Source: Actinokineospora terrae (GTDB taxonomy: Bacteria; Actinomycetota; Actinomycetes; Mycobacteriales; Pseudonocardiaceae). From it: a stretch of 64,000 bases of DNA. Below the pieces are notes generated by a model. That model did no database searches. It saw only the letters and a list, made by a program, of their open reading frames with translations, and was not told the origin of the DNA. Both the position numbers and the translations under genes were made by a program. Positions 10,589 through 18,988 of the stretch are shown one piece after another (positions within the stretch are counted from its first letter, which is position 1; every line of letters begins with the position of its first letter). The stretch covers positions 62,001 to 126,000 of the forward strand of contig NZ_FOGI01000001.1 in the NCBI RefSeq assembly GCF_900111175.1, written 5' to 3'.

Positions 10589-11604
10589 GGGTGGAGATCC
10601 TCGACCCGCGAACCGACCCGGAACCCGAGTACTGGGCGCGGCTGCGCGTCACGGCGGGATTGCGCGCCGACTGGGCGTGGGAGGTGCTCGCCGCGCAGGC
10701 GTGGGGCGCCAGGACCGTCCAGTTGGTCACCGTGCTGTTCGACGGCACCACCCCGAAAGCCGTGGTCAACGCCGCGTGGCTCGGGGCGCCGCTGCACCGG
10801 TTCTCCTTCACCGGCGCCACGTCCAGGCCGTGGTTCGGCGCCGTGCACGTGCGCGGTCCCGGCAGCGGCGCGGTCCCCGGCTGGTGGTTGGCCGACGACG
10901 TGCCGATCACCGCGCTCACCGAGACCTACGCCCGCGCCATGCGCCGTGAGCTCGGTCCCGGCTGCCTTGCCCTGGTGCTGCGCCAGGTCACCGAGGAGCA
11001 GGCCGCGCAGGCGGGGCGGTTCAAGGTGGTGCGCCCGACCGAGCGGATCTGGACGTTCCCGGTGCACGAGTGGTCCGACCCGGAGGCGTGGCTGATGTCG
11101 TTGAGCCGCAGCAGGCGCAGCAACCTGCGGGGGATCTTCCGGCGGGTGCGGGAGAACGACGGCCTGGAGATCCGGATCGAGACCGCGACCACCGACCTCG
11201 ACGTGGTCAGGGTCATCGAGGCGATGCGCTGGAACGACGACAAGTACGGCGGCAAGCTCATCCCGCGGATCCGGGTGCTCACCGCGTACCTGCAAGCCCT
11301 TGTGGCGCAACCGGATGTGCACTCCACGAGCTACATCGACCGAGCCACCGGCGACCTGATCGCGTTCGGCACCGCGCTCGACCACCCGACGGTGCCCATC
11401 GTCCGGTCCTGGACGCAGCGGCCCGCGGCCGAGGGCGGCGCGAAGTACCTGTACTTCTACCACCTGGCCAAGCAGGTCGAGTGGGCCATCGCGAACGGCA
11501 AGCGGTGGGTGGAGCTGGGCAAGGGCAAGTCGCAGGAGAAGCAGTCGCTCGGCGCGGTCCCGTCCGACCAGGCCGCGATGGCGGTGCCGATCAGACCCTG
11601 GTGA
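10585..11604 (+). CDS. GNAT/FemAB-like acyltransferase
   Basis: A 339-residue protein whose C-terminal half has the layout of the Acetyltransf_6/FemAB-type GNAT domain: SLSRSRRSNLRGIFRRVREN (basic helix), then VIEAMRWNDDKYG, then STSYIDRATGDLIAFGTALD, and a final YFYHLAKQVEWAIANGKRWV plus ELGKGKSQEK, comparable to the G-x-G-K helix end of the family. Such enzymes transfer acyl or aminoacyl groups to cell-wall or surface-glycan acceptors; the acceptor here is unknown. The start ATG 10585 overlaps the upstream stop, and the last 14 bases overlap the convergent flippase-like gene. Confidence 0.82.
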   Translation: MRVEILDPRTDPEPEYWARLRVTAGLRADWAWEVLAAQAWGARTVQLVTVLFDGTTPKAVVNAAWLGAPLHRFSFTGATSRPWFGAVHVRGPGSGAVPGWWLADDVPITALTETYARAMRRELGPGCLALVLRQVTEEQAAQAGRFKVVRPTERIWTFPVHEWSDPEAWLMSLSRSRRSNLRGIFRRVRENDGLEIRIETATTDLDVVRVIEAMRWNDDKYGGKLIPRIRVLTAYLQALVAQPDVHSTSYIDRATGDLIAFGTALDHPTVPIVRSWTQRPAAEGGAKYLYFYHLAKQVEWAIANGKRWVELGKGKSQEKQSLGAVPSDQAAMAVPIRPW

Positions 11605-12790
11605 CCACCGGGAGGTCCACTGTGGAGGGTGTGAGCCGCAGTCGCAGCACGGTGGCCTTCGTGGCCAGGCCGACCACCAGCGCGACGAACGCGCCGACCG
11701 CCCCGAGCGGTCCGGTCGCCAGCAGCGCGGTGGCGCTGGTGGCGACCAGGGACGCCAGCGCGGCGGAGGTGGTCAGCGACAGCACGGCGCCGTTGGTGTT
11801 CTCCAGCAGGAACACCGCGTAGACCACCGCGCAGAAGCTCGTCATCTCCACCAGGACGACGAACCCCAGCAGCAGCCTGCTCTCGGTGACCGGGGCGAGC
11901 GCGGCCAACGCGACGACGGCCACCACCACGAGTCCCGCCACGGCGGCGGTCCAGCCGGTGATCCGCCGGGCCAGTTCCCGACCACCCACCCCGCCGGTGC
12001 CGCGCAGCCGCAGCGAGGTAGCGGGCTGGATCAGGCGGAGCACCAGTACACCGAATGCCCCGAGCGCGCTGGAGATCAGGATCAGCACGTACACCAGGGC
12101 TGTCTCGGACGGCTTGGCCGCCACCGCCAATACGATGTAGAGGACCGAGACGCCCGCGGTGTCGGCGACGTCGGAGAAGCCCAACAGCAGCACGCGCCGG
12201 TTGAGCAGCGAGCCGAGGCCTGCGCGGGTCTCGTGTGGACGTCCACGTGGGACCAGCGCGGCCAGCACCGCGCACACCACGACCAGCCCGCCGGTCAACG
12301 CCAGCAGGTAGCTCAACGGGCGCAACACCTCGAGAGCGGCCAAACCGGCCATACCGACGACCCAGGCCGCGTACGTCGTGAAAGCGGCGGTGTCCCTACC
12401 GGGGCGTTCCGCCAAACGGTGTACCGCGGCCAGGACGGACATGAGCCCGAGCCCGGCCGCGTTCGCCGCCGCGGCCGCGTACAAAGCGACCAGTCCGCCC
12501 ACCGGCAGCAGCGCCGCCATCGCGAGCAGACCGAGCCCGAACGGGACGGCCGCCCTGGCGATGAGCATCCAGGTGACCTGCGGGCCGAGCACCCGGGTGC
12601 GCGGGACGGCGGTCAGCGCGGACTTCTCCACGCCGATCACCAGCGTCTGCACCCAGGCGAACGTGCCGGTGGCCGCGACGTAGCGGCCGAAGTCGTCGGC
12701 GCCCCACACCGGGAGCAGGGCGAGCATCGACAGTTGGATGCCCGCCCGCGCCGCCCCCCGGCCCGCGATGACCCGCAGGGCGGCCCGCAC
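11591..12790 (-). CDS. Polysaccharide flippase-like polytopic membrane protein
   Basis: A 399-residue protein made almost entirely of hydrophobic helices (about 12). It begins with RVIAGRGAARAGIQLSMLAL, resembling the first helix of Wzx/MATE-type lipid-linked glycan exporters (GxxxARxxxx), followed by WGADDFGRYVAATG, the typical G.FG.Y....G segment. A Wzx-like role would be flipping an undecaprenyl-linked product. GTG 12790 lies seven bases downstream of the preceding membrane-protein gene, so they form an operon. The 3' end overlaps the convergent GNAT gene. The class is assigned from topology and motif only. Confidence 0.75.
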   Translation of the reverse strand: MRAALRVIAGRGAARAGIQLSMLALLPVWGADDFGRYVAATGTFAWVQTLVIGVEKSALTAVPRTRVLGPQVTWMLIARAAVPFGLGLLAMAALLPVGGLVALYAAAAANAAGLGLMSVLAAVHRLAERPGRDTAAFTTYAAWVVGMAGLAALEVLRPLSYLLALTGGLVVVCAVLAALVPRGRPHETRAGLGSLLNRRVLLLGFSDVADTAGVSVLYIVLAVAAKPSETALVYVLILISSALGAFGVLVLRLIQPATSLRLRGTGGVGGRELARRITGWTAAVAGLVVVAVVALAALAPVTESRLLLGFVVLVEMTSFCAVVYAVFLLENTNGAVLSLTTSAALASLVATSATALLATGPLGAVGAFVALVVGLATKATVLRLRLTPSTVDLPVVTRV

Positions 12791-12797
12791 CCCCGCC

Positions 12798-13574
12798 TCA
12801 GCCCTTGGCCGTGGTCGGCTCGGTCTCAGCGGCGGACTTGGTCCCAGTGGTGCTCGTGGTCTCGACCGCTGGGGCCTCGGTGGACTCGACAGCAGAGGTC
12901 TCGGTGGTGGCCCCGGGCGCGGTCTTGCCCCGGCCGGAGAGCTTGCGCCAGACCCGGTCCGGCAGCGTGAGGATCAGCACCGCGACGATGACGTGCACGG
13001 CGATCAGCGTGAACGCCTCGTACTTCGACGCCGGGTGTCCGAGTCGGACGGTCATGTGGTCGGCCCAGGTCCACACCTCGGGGATCGGCGTCCAGGCCGG
13101 GTCGGTGTGCGGGTTGATGGTGAGGAAGGCCAGGTCCTCCAGGCCGGAGAGCTGCAGCACGATCATCGCGTAGCCGAGCCTGCGCGCACCGCCCGCGGTG
13201 CCGCCGCCGAGCCGGTGCGACAGGGTCAGCGCCAGGATCAGGAACGGGGTCAGGGTGAGGATCAGGTAGTAGATGCTCTTGTCGTTGCCCGCCGCGAAGA
13301 AGATCGACGGGACGAAGTAGGTGAAGAACACCAGGAAGCACACCGGCACCGCGACCCTGGCGATCTTGTGCCGTAACGCGAGGCTGAACCGCATGGCCGC
13401 GATGGCCTCGACGGCGAGGACGAACGGGACGAGCTTGGCCAGCAGCACCCACAGGTTCGGGATCGATTTCTGGTGCGGGAAGCCCACCCAGACCGCGGCG
13501 GCGGCCGCGAACGCGGCGACCGTGATGATGATGAACGTCCTGTGCGCGCGCAGGCCCGTGCCGATTTCCGCCAT
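12798..13574 (-). CDS. Six-helix integral membrane protein of unknown function
   Basis: A 258-residue protein with about six hydrophobic segments (for example FIIITVAAFAAAAAVWVGF and YYLILTLTPFLILALTLS) and a Thr/Glu/Ala-rich cytoplasmic-type tail of some 50 residues. I see no enzyme motif; the acidic/aromatic loop LSGLEDLAFLTINPH is the most distinctive element. ATG 13574 follows GGAG; a longer frame to 13667 reads into the leader and was not used. It is the first gene of an operon with the flippase-like gene and divergent from paralogue 2 at 13709. Confidence 0.78.
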   Translation of the reverse strand: MAEIGTGLRAHRTFIIITVAAFAAAAAVWVGFPHQKSIPNLWVLLAKLVPFVLAVEAIAAMRFSLALRHKIARVAVPVCFLVFFTYFVPSIFFAAGNDKSIYYLILTLTPFLILALTLSHRLGGGTAGGARRLGYAMIVLQLSGLEDLAFLTINPHTDPAWTPIPEVWTWADHMTVRLGHPASKYEAFTLIAVHVIVAVLILTLPDRVWRKLSGRGKTAPGATTETSAVESTEAPAVETTSTTGTKSAAETEPTTAKG

Positions 13575-13708
13575 GCGATGAACTCCATGCCCCTGTTGCC
13601 CCGATCCGGAATGGGCATAATACGCGGGAATCCCTTGTGTGGAAGGGGGATCGGCTCCCCGGCGCAAGACGTGGGGCCAATCGGAGCACCGGGGTGGGGA
13701 GTGGGCGG

Positions 13709-14449
13709 ATGGGATATTCCCAGTTGGCCTGGGAACGCGCGGCCGCGGCGGTGGGCGCGCGGGCGGTCCGCGAGGTCCCGTTCTACCGGGAGCGGCACGC
13801 CCGCGGCCTGGGGTTGGCGCCGGTCCCGGTCGAGGAGTTGGAGCGGCGGCTGTGGGCGTTGTGCCCGTTGTCGCGGCCCTACCGCCCGGCGGCGGAACCC
13901 ACGCTGTGGACCGGGGATCCGCGTGACCTGGCGACCGCGCTGCTGGTCGCGGGCGTCAGCGGCGCCGGGGTGCTGGAGGTCCGCTCGGCCGTGGTGCCGT
14001 GGACCCGGTTGGGGGCGCTGGGGCCCCGGTACGCGCCCGTTCTGGCGCCCTCGGCCGATGTGGTCGATCTGTCCGCCTCGGACGGTCCGGCGCGCGCCAT
14101 GGTCGCATCGGGGGAGACCGTGCTGGTGTCCCCGCCGGAGGTCGCCGACGAGGTCAGCGCCAGGATCGGGCACGCGGGCATGATCGTCCGCAGGCTCACC
14201 TCGGCCACCGACATCCTCGGTCCGGCGGTCCTGCACAACCGGCACATCGGCTACTTCGCCGCCCGCCCGCACGGGTGCGCGCGCTGGCACGTCCTGTGGC
14301 GCCGCTTCCACGTGTCCCCGGGCGACGGTGGCCTGCTGGTCACCGCCCTGCGTCGGCGGCGCCCCACCCTGGTCCGCGTCTTGATCGATATAGGACTGAA
14401 CCGGGTGGGCATCTGCCGCGAGCACGGCCGCCCGGTCCTGGGGGCTTGA
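13709..14449 (+). CDS. Uncharacterised protein with FYRER and WHVxW motifs (paralogue 2)
   Basis: A 246-residue protein paralogous to the one at 9890-10588. It shares EVPFYRERHARGL, then PVPVEELERRL with a following PL, and near the C-terminus ARWHVLWRRFH, a leucine-rich GLLVTALRRRRPTLV, and VGICREHGRPVLGA. The CxxH near the end and the WHVxW are the best candidates for functional residues. The start ATG 13709 follows GGGGAG. It is divergent from the membrane operon and convergent (five-base gap) with the zinc-ribbon/GNAT operon. Function is unknown. Confidence 0.76.
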   Translation: MGYSQLAWERAAAAVGARAVREVPFYRERHARGLGLAPVPVEELERRLWALCPLSRPYRPAAEPTLWTGDPRDLATALLVAGVSGAGVLEVRSAVVPWTRLGALGPRYAPVLAPSADVVDLSASDGPARAMVASGETVLVSPPEVADEVSARIGHAGMIVRRLTSATDILGPAVLHNRHIGYFAARPHGCARWHVLWRRFHVSPGDGGLLVTALRRRRPTLVRVLIDIGLNRVGICREHGRPVLGA

Positions 14450-14454
14450 CCGCT

Positions 14455-15267
14455 TCAGGCCTCGAGCGCCGCGAGCACGGCCTCGCGCAGCGGCCGCGTG
14501 CCGGTCCGGTAGACCCGGACGGCCGCGGTGATCTCGTCGGGGGTGAACAGCTCCAGCAGCGCGACCGGGCGCGGCCCACCGTCGGTTCCGAACAGTGCCG
14601 TCCGCAACGCCGAGGCCTGGTCGCGTTCGAGGGGCTCGCCGCGCAGGTACGCCTTGGCCGCCAGTTCGACGAATTCCGCCTCGGGGCGGTCTTCGACGTG
14701 TCGTGACACGATCCAGCACTGGGTTCGCCCCGGTCCGGCCAGCCACCGCCGGGCGTAGTCGACGCGGTCGCGTGCCGCTGGGCCGGTCAGGGAGAGGTCG
14801 TCCACCACAAGGTCTACCCGGTAGCACCGTTCGTGCAATCGGCCTATCGCGGCCGATACCGTAGGTAGGCCACTGTGGACAGATCCTTCGGCCGTTCGGT
14901 CGAACCGGGTGTGCAGCTGGTAGTAGGTGGCCCGGTCGAGCTCGGTCGCGGCGAGGGCCTTGGCGGCCGCCGTCCTGGCCCAGGCGAGCACCGGGGGAGC
15001 GAGGTAGCGGGCGTGCGGGTCCGCGGGCAGCGCGAGCATGACCGGGGCGGGGACTTCCCGCAGCGCGGCGAGGTCCCGGGTGGACACGACCGCCTCGCAG
15101 CGGGCGCACCAGAACCGCGCGGACCGGCGGCCGAGCCGGTAGACGGCCGTGGTCCCGTCGCGCCCGCACTGGGGGCAGCGCGGCGAGAGCGCCTCGCGCT
15201 CCGGCGAACGGCCCAACGCGGTGGCGGCCATCCGGGCGTGCGCGCGCAGACTGTCCAGAATGGTCAC
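14455..15267 (-). CDS. Zinc-ribbon protein of unknown function
   Basis: A 270-residue protein with an N-terminal CPQCG ... CARCE zinc ribbon (two CxxC pairs about 22 residues apart) and a helical remainder with no recognised catalytic motif. LHTRFDRT and YRVDLVVDDLSLTGPAARDRVDY are the most conserved-looking stretches. GTG 15267 overlaps the stop of the upstream GNAT-like gene (GTGA), so the two are coupled. It could be a regulator or scaffold for the cluster, but nothing in the sequence decides this. Confidence 0.74.
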   Translation of the reverse strand: MTILDSLRAHARMAATALGRSPEREALSPRCPQCGRDGTTAVYRLGRRSARFWCARCEAVVSTRDLAALREVPAPVMLALPADPHARYLAPPVLAWARTAAAKALAATELDRATYYQLHTRFDRTAEGSVHSGLPTVSAAIGRLHERCYRVDLVVDDLSLTGPAARDRVDYARRWLAGPGRTQCWIVSRHVEDRPEAEFVELAAKAYLRGEPLERDQASALRTALFGTDGGPRPVALLELFTPDEITAAVRVYRTGTRPLREAVLAALEA

Positions 15268-16253
15268 CAGCCCACCACCAGGTGGTTGGCGACCGGTCGC
15301 GCGCCGAAGCGCTCCTTGATCCTGGCCATCCCCTTGCCGGGGCGCAGCGTGGCCCTGCCCAGGCCGATGGTGTGCTCGACCAGGTCGACGTAGTGGTCGA
15401 AGTAGAGGTTGGGCAGCCCGCCGTCGACGCGGTCGCGGATGCCCCAGTAGCTCATGGTCAGGTCGGTCCCGTTGTCGTGCACCGTGGACAGCGCCAGCAG
15501 CCCGCGGTCGTCGCGGTAGGTGGAGAACCGGGTGCCGGGGTCGGCGTTGAGGTGCTCGAAGTAGTGCTCCGGGATGGGCGTGCGGACGACACCGCGGCGC
15601 TGGTGCTTGAACCGGACGAGGTTCACCAGCCGCGCCGCGTCGGGGGGCGGCACCTGGTCCACCAGCGCGCGGCGCACCCCGGGCGCGGACCGCACGGTCG
15701 CCCGGATCTTGCGCAGTTGCGAGCGCCACTTCGGCGGCAGCTGAGCCAGGTAGCCATCCACATTGGACCATTCGGCGGTCAGCACCGTGTCCGGTGACAC
15801 CGCGAGCACCCGCCGTGAGCCCCGGTCGACCGCGGGCACGTCCCCGGATTCCACGTGCCGGTAGCAGAACCCGGCCACCCGGTACCGCGACCGGACGGCC
15901 CGTTCGAACGCCTCGACCGCGGCCCGCCTGCCCGAGGCGTCGAGACCGGTGGCGAACAGGTGCCCGGCGAGCGAGGCGGGGGAGAGCCTGCATTCGACGA
16001 ATCCCACGGGGGGAACCGATCCAGAACGGTGGAACCGGCGGTAGTCCTGGGGTCCGTGCAGCCTGGCGTGGAAGAGCGCCGCCACGTCCGTCCCATCGCG
16101 AACGACGGCCATGACCGTCGCCGTCTGCCCCGCCCAGGCCGCCGTGGTCAACGGGTCGGCGTGCCACAGCACGCAGGCGCCCTGATCGGCGGCGAACCGG
16201 TCCCAGCCGGGGTCGACGACCTCGGTGAGCGGGTCGACCAGGTCACCGTGCAT
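15264..16253 (-). CDS. GNAT/FemAB-like acyltransferase (second of the cluster)
   Basis: A 329-residue protein of the same broad fold as 10585-11604. LAQLPPKWRSQLRKIRATVR is the basic helix, LVRFKHQRRGVVRTPI the acceptor-side helix, FSTYRDDRGLLALSTVHDNG the GNAT strand pair, and PNLYFDHYVDLVEHTIG with LRPGKGMARIKERFGA the terminal helix with the G-K-G signature seen in family members. ATG 16253 is the start. It is translationally coupled to the zinc-ribbon gene. Presumably it acylates a surface or wall precursor; the substrate is unknown. Confidence 0.8.
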   Translation of the reverse strand: MHGDLVDPLTEVVDPGWDRFAADQGACVLWHADPLTTAAWAGQTATVMAVVRDGTDVAALFHARLHGPQDYRRFHRSGSVPPVGFVECRLSPASLAGHLFATGLDASGRRAAVEAFERAVRSRYRVAGFCYRHVESGDVPAVDRGSRRVLAVSPDTVLTAEWSNVDGYLAQLPPKWRSQLRKIRATVRSAPGVRRALVDQVPPPDAARLVNLVRFKHQRRGVVRTPIPEHYFEHLNADPGTRFSTYRDDRGLLALSTVHDNGTDLTMSYWGIRDRVDGGLPNLYFDHYVDLVEHTIGLGRATLRPGKGMARIKERFGARPVANHLVVGW

Positions 16254-16341
16254 GATTCCCCCGCCGCATGATCTCCCCGGCTACGCTCCACCGACCCCGC
16301 GGGAGACACCCGCGCGGGCGACACTCTCCCGGAGGACCACC

Positions 16342-16725
16342 GTGCCTGTCCAGGACTGGCAGTCCGACGCCGAGGCCACCATCGACGCGCACCTGCGCGC
16401 GGTGGCCGGGCGCGACCTCGACACCTTCGCCGCGACCGTCCACCCCGACGTCACCGTGATCATCCCGTCCGGACGGATCCTGCGCGGCGCCGCCGAGGTC
16501 GTGGACTTCCACCGCGAGTGGTTCACCGACGGTGACTGGACCTACGCCGTGGAGCCGGTCCTGGCGACCACGACGGCCGCCACCGCGACCAGGGTGCTGG
16601 CCGTGACCGTGGTCGGCGAGCCGGGCGCGGAGCCGTCGAGGTTCCTCATGGGACTGACCTTCGTCGCCGAGTCCGGCCGCTGGCTACTCATTCACGACCA
16701 GTGCACGATCGGCCGTCCGGCGTAG
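16342..16725 (+). CDS. SnoaL-like / NTF2-fold protein
   Basis: A 127-residue cone-fold protein: AEATIDAHLRAVAGRDLDTFAATVHPDVTVIIPSGRILRG is the standard helix-helix-strand opening of SnoaL-like/DUF4440 proteins, ending with FVAESGRWLLIHDQ. GTG 16342 follows GGAGG. Members range from polyketide cyclases to ketosteroid isomerases and stress proteins, so no reaction is claimed. Monocistronic. Confidence 0.87.
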   Translation: MPVQDWQSDAEATIDAHLRAVAGRDLDTFAATVHPDVTVIIPSGRILRGAAEVVDFHREWFTDGDWTYAVEPVLATTTAATATRVLAVTVVGEPGAEPSRFLMGLTFVAESGRWLLIHDQCTIGRPA

Positions 16726-16774
16726 TTTCCGCTGCGACTCACCCGCCACGGGGAATTCCGTGAACCACAACCCT

Positions 16775-16802
16775 TTTGCCGCTCCAAAAGCGTTGTTATA
16801 GT
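16775..16802 (+). promoter_or_regulatory. Candidate promoter of the epimerase-GT2-ATP-grasp operon
   Basis: TTTGCC (16775-16780), a 16-base spacer and TATAGT (16797-16802) lie in a locally AT-rich patch. Transcription from here would give a leader of roughly 195 bases before ATG 17004. No obvious riboswitch fold was recognised in the leader. Confidence 0.45.
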
Positions 16803-17003
16803 CCGCGTCACTTCGTGGCAAGTCCGTCCCGCGTTCCAGCGCCGAACCCACTTCGGTGCCGGTCCACCCTGCGCTCACCCGTTCCGTGGTCGGGTATCGC
16901 GCTGCGTGACAGACCCCGCGAACGCGGTGTCACCAGACCGGTGCGCACCGCCGGACCAGGCGTGACCAACGCCGGGTCGCCGGATGAGGAGGGGTTCGCG
17001 GCA

Positions 17004-18011
17004 ATGGGGAAACCGGTCCTGATTACCGGAGTGGCGGGTTTTCTCGGCAGTCATCTTGCCGACGATATGCTCAACCGCGGTTACTCCGTTCGCGGTATCG
17101 ACAACATGATCGACGGTTTCAAGGAGAATATCCCGGCCGGGGTGGAGTTCCACGAGGTCGACTGCCGGGACGCCCTCGGGCACCCCGAGCTGTTCGAGGG
17201 CGTGGAGCTGGTCTACCACTGCGCGGCGGCCCCGTACGAGGGCCTGTCGGTGTTCTCCCCGTTCCTGGTGCACGAGCACACCACCAGCGCCACGGTCGCG
17301 ATGCTGTCCGCGTCGGTGCGCGCCGGGGTGGAGCGGTTCGTGCACTGCTCGTCGATGTCGCGCTACGGCGAGCTGGTGCCGCCGTTCACCGAGGACATGA
17401 CGCCGGTCCCGCTGACCCCGTACGGCATCGCCAAGTACGCGGCGGACCTGCAGGTGCGGGCGATCGCGCAGGTGCACGGCATGCAGCACAACATCGCCGT
17501 GCCGCACAACATCATCGGGCCGAGGCAGCGCTTCGACGACCCGTACCGCAACGTCGCGGCGATCATGATCAACCGGGTGCTGCGCGGGTTGCCGCCGATC
17601 ATCTACGGCGACGGCAGCCAGACCCGCTGCTTCAGCTTCGTCTCCGACGTGGTGGCCTGCCTGACCAAGCTCGGCATCGACCCGGACATCACCGGCGAGA
17701 TCATCAACGTCGGCCCGGACGAGGGCGAGGTGACCGTCCTGCGGTTGGCGCAGGAGATCTGCTCGATCGTCGGGGTGGACTGCGACCCGATCTTCATGCC
17801 CGCCCGGCCGCTGGAGGTCCACCACGCGACCTGCAGCTCCGACAAGGCGCGTCGCCTGCTGGGCTACCGCACCGAGGTCGGCCTGCGCGACGGTCTCACC
17901 GAGATGGTCGAGTGGATCCGGCAGACCGGGCCCAGGGAGTTCGACTACAACCTGGAACTGGAGATCGTCAACGAGCTGACCCCGCGCACCTGGTCGAGCA
18001 GGTTGATGTGA
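17004..18011 (+). CDS. NAD-dependent nucleotide-sugar epimerase/dehydratase (SDR)
   Basis: A 335-residue extended short-chain dehydrogenase. VLITGVAGFLGSHLADDML holds the GxxGxxG NAD site at the N-terminus, and HCSSMSRYGELVPPF with TPYGIAKYAAD provides the Ser and YxxxK catalytic residues. PHNIIGPRQRFDDPYRNVAAIMINRVLRG is the C-terminal sugar-nucleotide-binding pattern of UDP-hexose epimerases. ATG 17004 follows GAGGAGGGG; longer frames extend into the leader. It is the first of three coupled genes (GTGA overlap with the GT2 gene) and presumably supplies the activated sugar used by that glycosyltransferase. Confidence 0.92.
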   Translation: MGKPVLITGVAGFLGSHLADDMLNRGYSVRGIDNMIDGFKENIPAGVEFHEVDCRDALGHPELFEGVELVYHCAAAPYEGLSVFSPFLVHEHTTSATVAMLSASVRAGVERFVHCSSMSRYGELVPPFTEDMTPVPLTPYGIAKYAADLQVRAIAQVHGMQHNIAVPHNIIGPRQRFDDPYRNVAAIMINRVLRGLPPIIYGDGSQTRCFSFVSDVVACLTKLGIDPDITGEIINVGPDEGEVTVLRLAQEICSIVGVDCDPIFMPARPLEVHHATCSSDKARRLLGYRTEVGLRDGLTEMVEWIRQTGPREFDYNLELEIVNELTPRTWSSRLM

Positions 18012-18988
18012 CCGGCCTGACCGCGATCGTGCCCTGCTACAACGAGGGCGAGCAGGTCGACGTCGCCTACCGCTCGGTGTGCGACGCGCTCGGCGGCATC
18101 GACGGGTTCGAGCTGCTGTTCGTCGACGACGGCAGCCGCGACGACACCCTCGCGCGGATCAAGGCACTGGCCGAACGCGACAGTCGCGTCCGCTACCTCA
18201 GCTTCGCGCGCAACTTCGGCCTGGTCGCCGCGGTGACCGCCGGGTTCCGCTACGCGGGCAAGCCGTGGTCGGTGCAGCTCGACGCGGACCTGCAGTTCCC
18301 GGCGCACGAGACGTGGGCGTTGCTGGAGACCGCGGCGCAGGGCTACGACGTGGTCTTCGGCGTGCGCCGCGACCGGCAGGACTCGTGGCTGCGGCGGGTC
18401 GGCGCGGCGGGCACGCACACGGTGGCGCGCAAGCTGTTGGGCATCGAGGTGCCGCAGGGCGCCAGCTCGTTCCGGGTGGTGCGCACCGCGGTCGGTCGCA
18501 CGATCGTCGACCTGCCGACCGGGAACTCGCACTTCGTCGCCAAGGCGCCGCAGGTCGGTGCCCGGTACACGACGGTGCCGGTCTCGCACGCGCCGCGCAC
18601 CGCGGGGCAGTCGAAGTTCCGGTTCGGCAGGCTCGCCGGGGACGCGTTCGAGCTGCTGTTCGGGTTCTCCTGGCGGCCGCTGAACGTGTTGTACGGGACG
18701 GCCGCGGTCGTGTTCGGGCTGGCGTTGCTGTTGGCGCTGCTCGGCGCGTTCGGCGCGGTGTCCGCCCTGGCGCTGCTGGTGTCCACGTTGCTCGTCAGCG
18801 CGTTCGGGGTCGCCTCGACCGCGCTGGTCGGGCGCTACCTGCACCGCAGGATGCTCGACGTGCGAACCAGGCGGATCTACTACATCCGGGAGGCCAACTT
18901 CCCGGTCGCCGACGAGGACCTCCTCGACCACGGCGCGCCGGCCGTGCCGCCGCCGGTGCGGCGCCCGACCCTCGAGGTGGCCTCATGA
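18008..18988 (+). CDS. Family 2 glycosyltransferase with C-terminal membrane helices (ArnC/DPM-like)
   Basis: A 326-residue GT-A glycosyltransferase: AIVPCYNEGEQVDVAYRS, then LLFVDDGSRDDTLARIK (nucleotide-sugar site) and VQLDADLQFP (DxD-type metal site). The C-terminal third holds two long hydrophobic segments (LNVLYGTAAVVFGLALLLAL and VSALALLVSTLLVSAFGVAS) followed by a cytosolic RYLHRRMLD tail. This is the layout of GtrB/ArnC/dolichyl-phosphate-mannose-synthase-like enzymes that move a sugar onto a polyprenyl phosphate. GTG 18008 overlaps the epimerase stop and the 3' end overlaps the ATP-grasp start. Confidence 0.92.
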   Translation: MTGLTAIVPCYNEGEQVDVAYRSVCDALGGIDGFELLFVDDGSRDDTLARIKALAERDSRVRYLSFARNFGLVAAVTAGFRYAGKPWSVQLDADLQFPAHETWALLETAAQGYDVVFGVRRDRQDSWLRRVGAAGTHTVARKLLGIEVPQGASSFRVVRTAVGRTIVDLPTGNSHFVAKAPQVGARYTTVPVSHAPRTAGQSKFRFGRLAGDAFELLFGFSWRPLNVLYGTAAVVFGLALLLALLGAFGAVSALALLVSTLLVSAFGVASTALVGRYLHRRMLDVRTRRIYYIREANFPVADEDLLDHGAPAVPPPVRRPTLEVAS

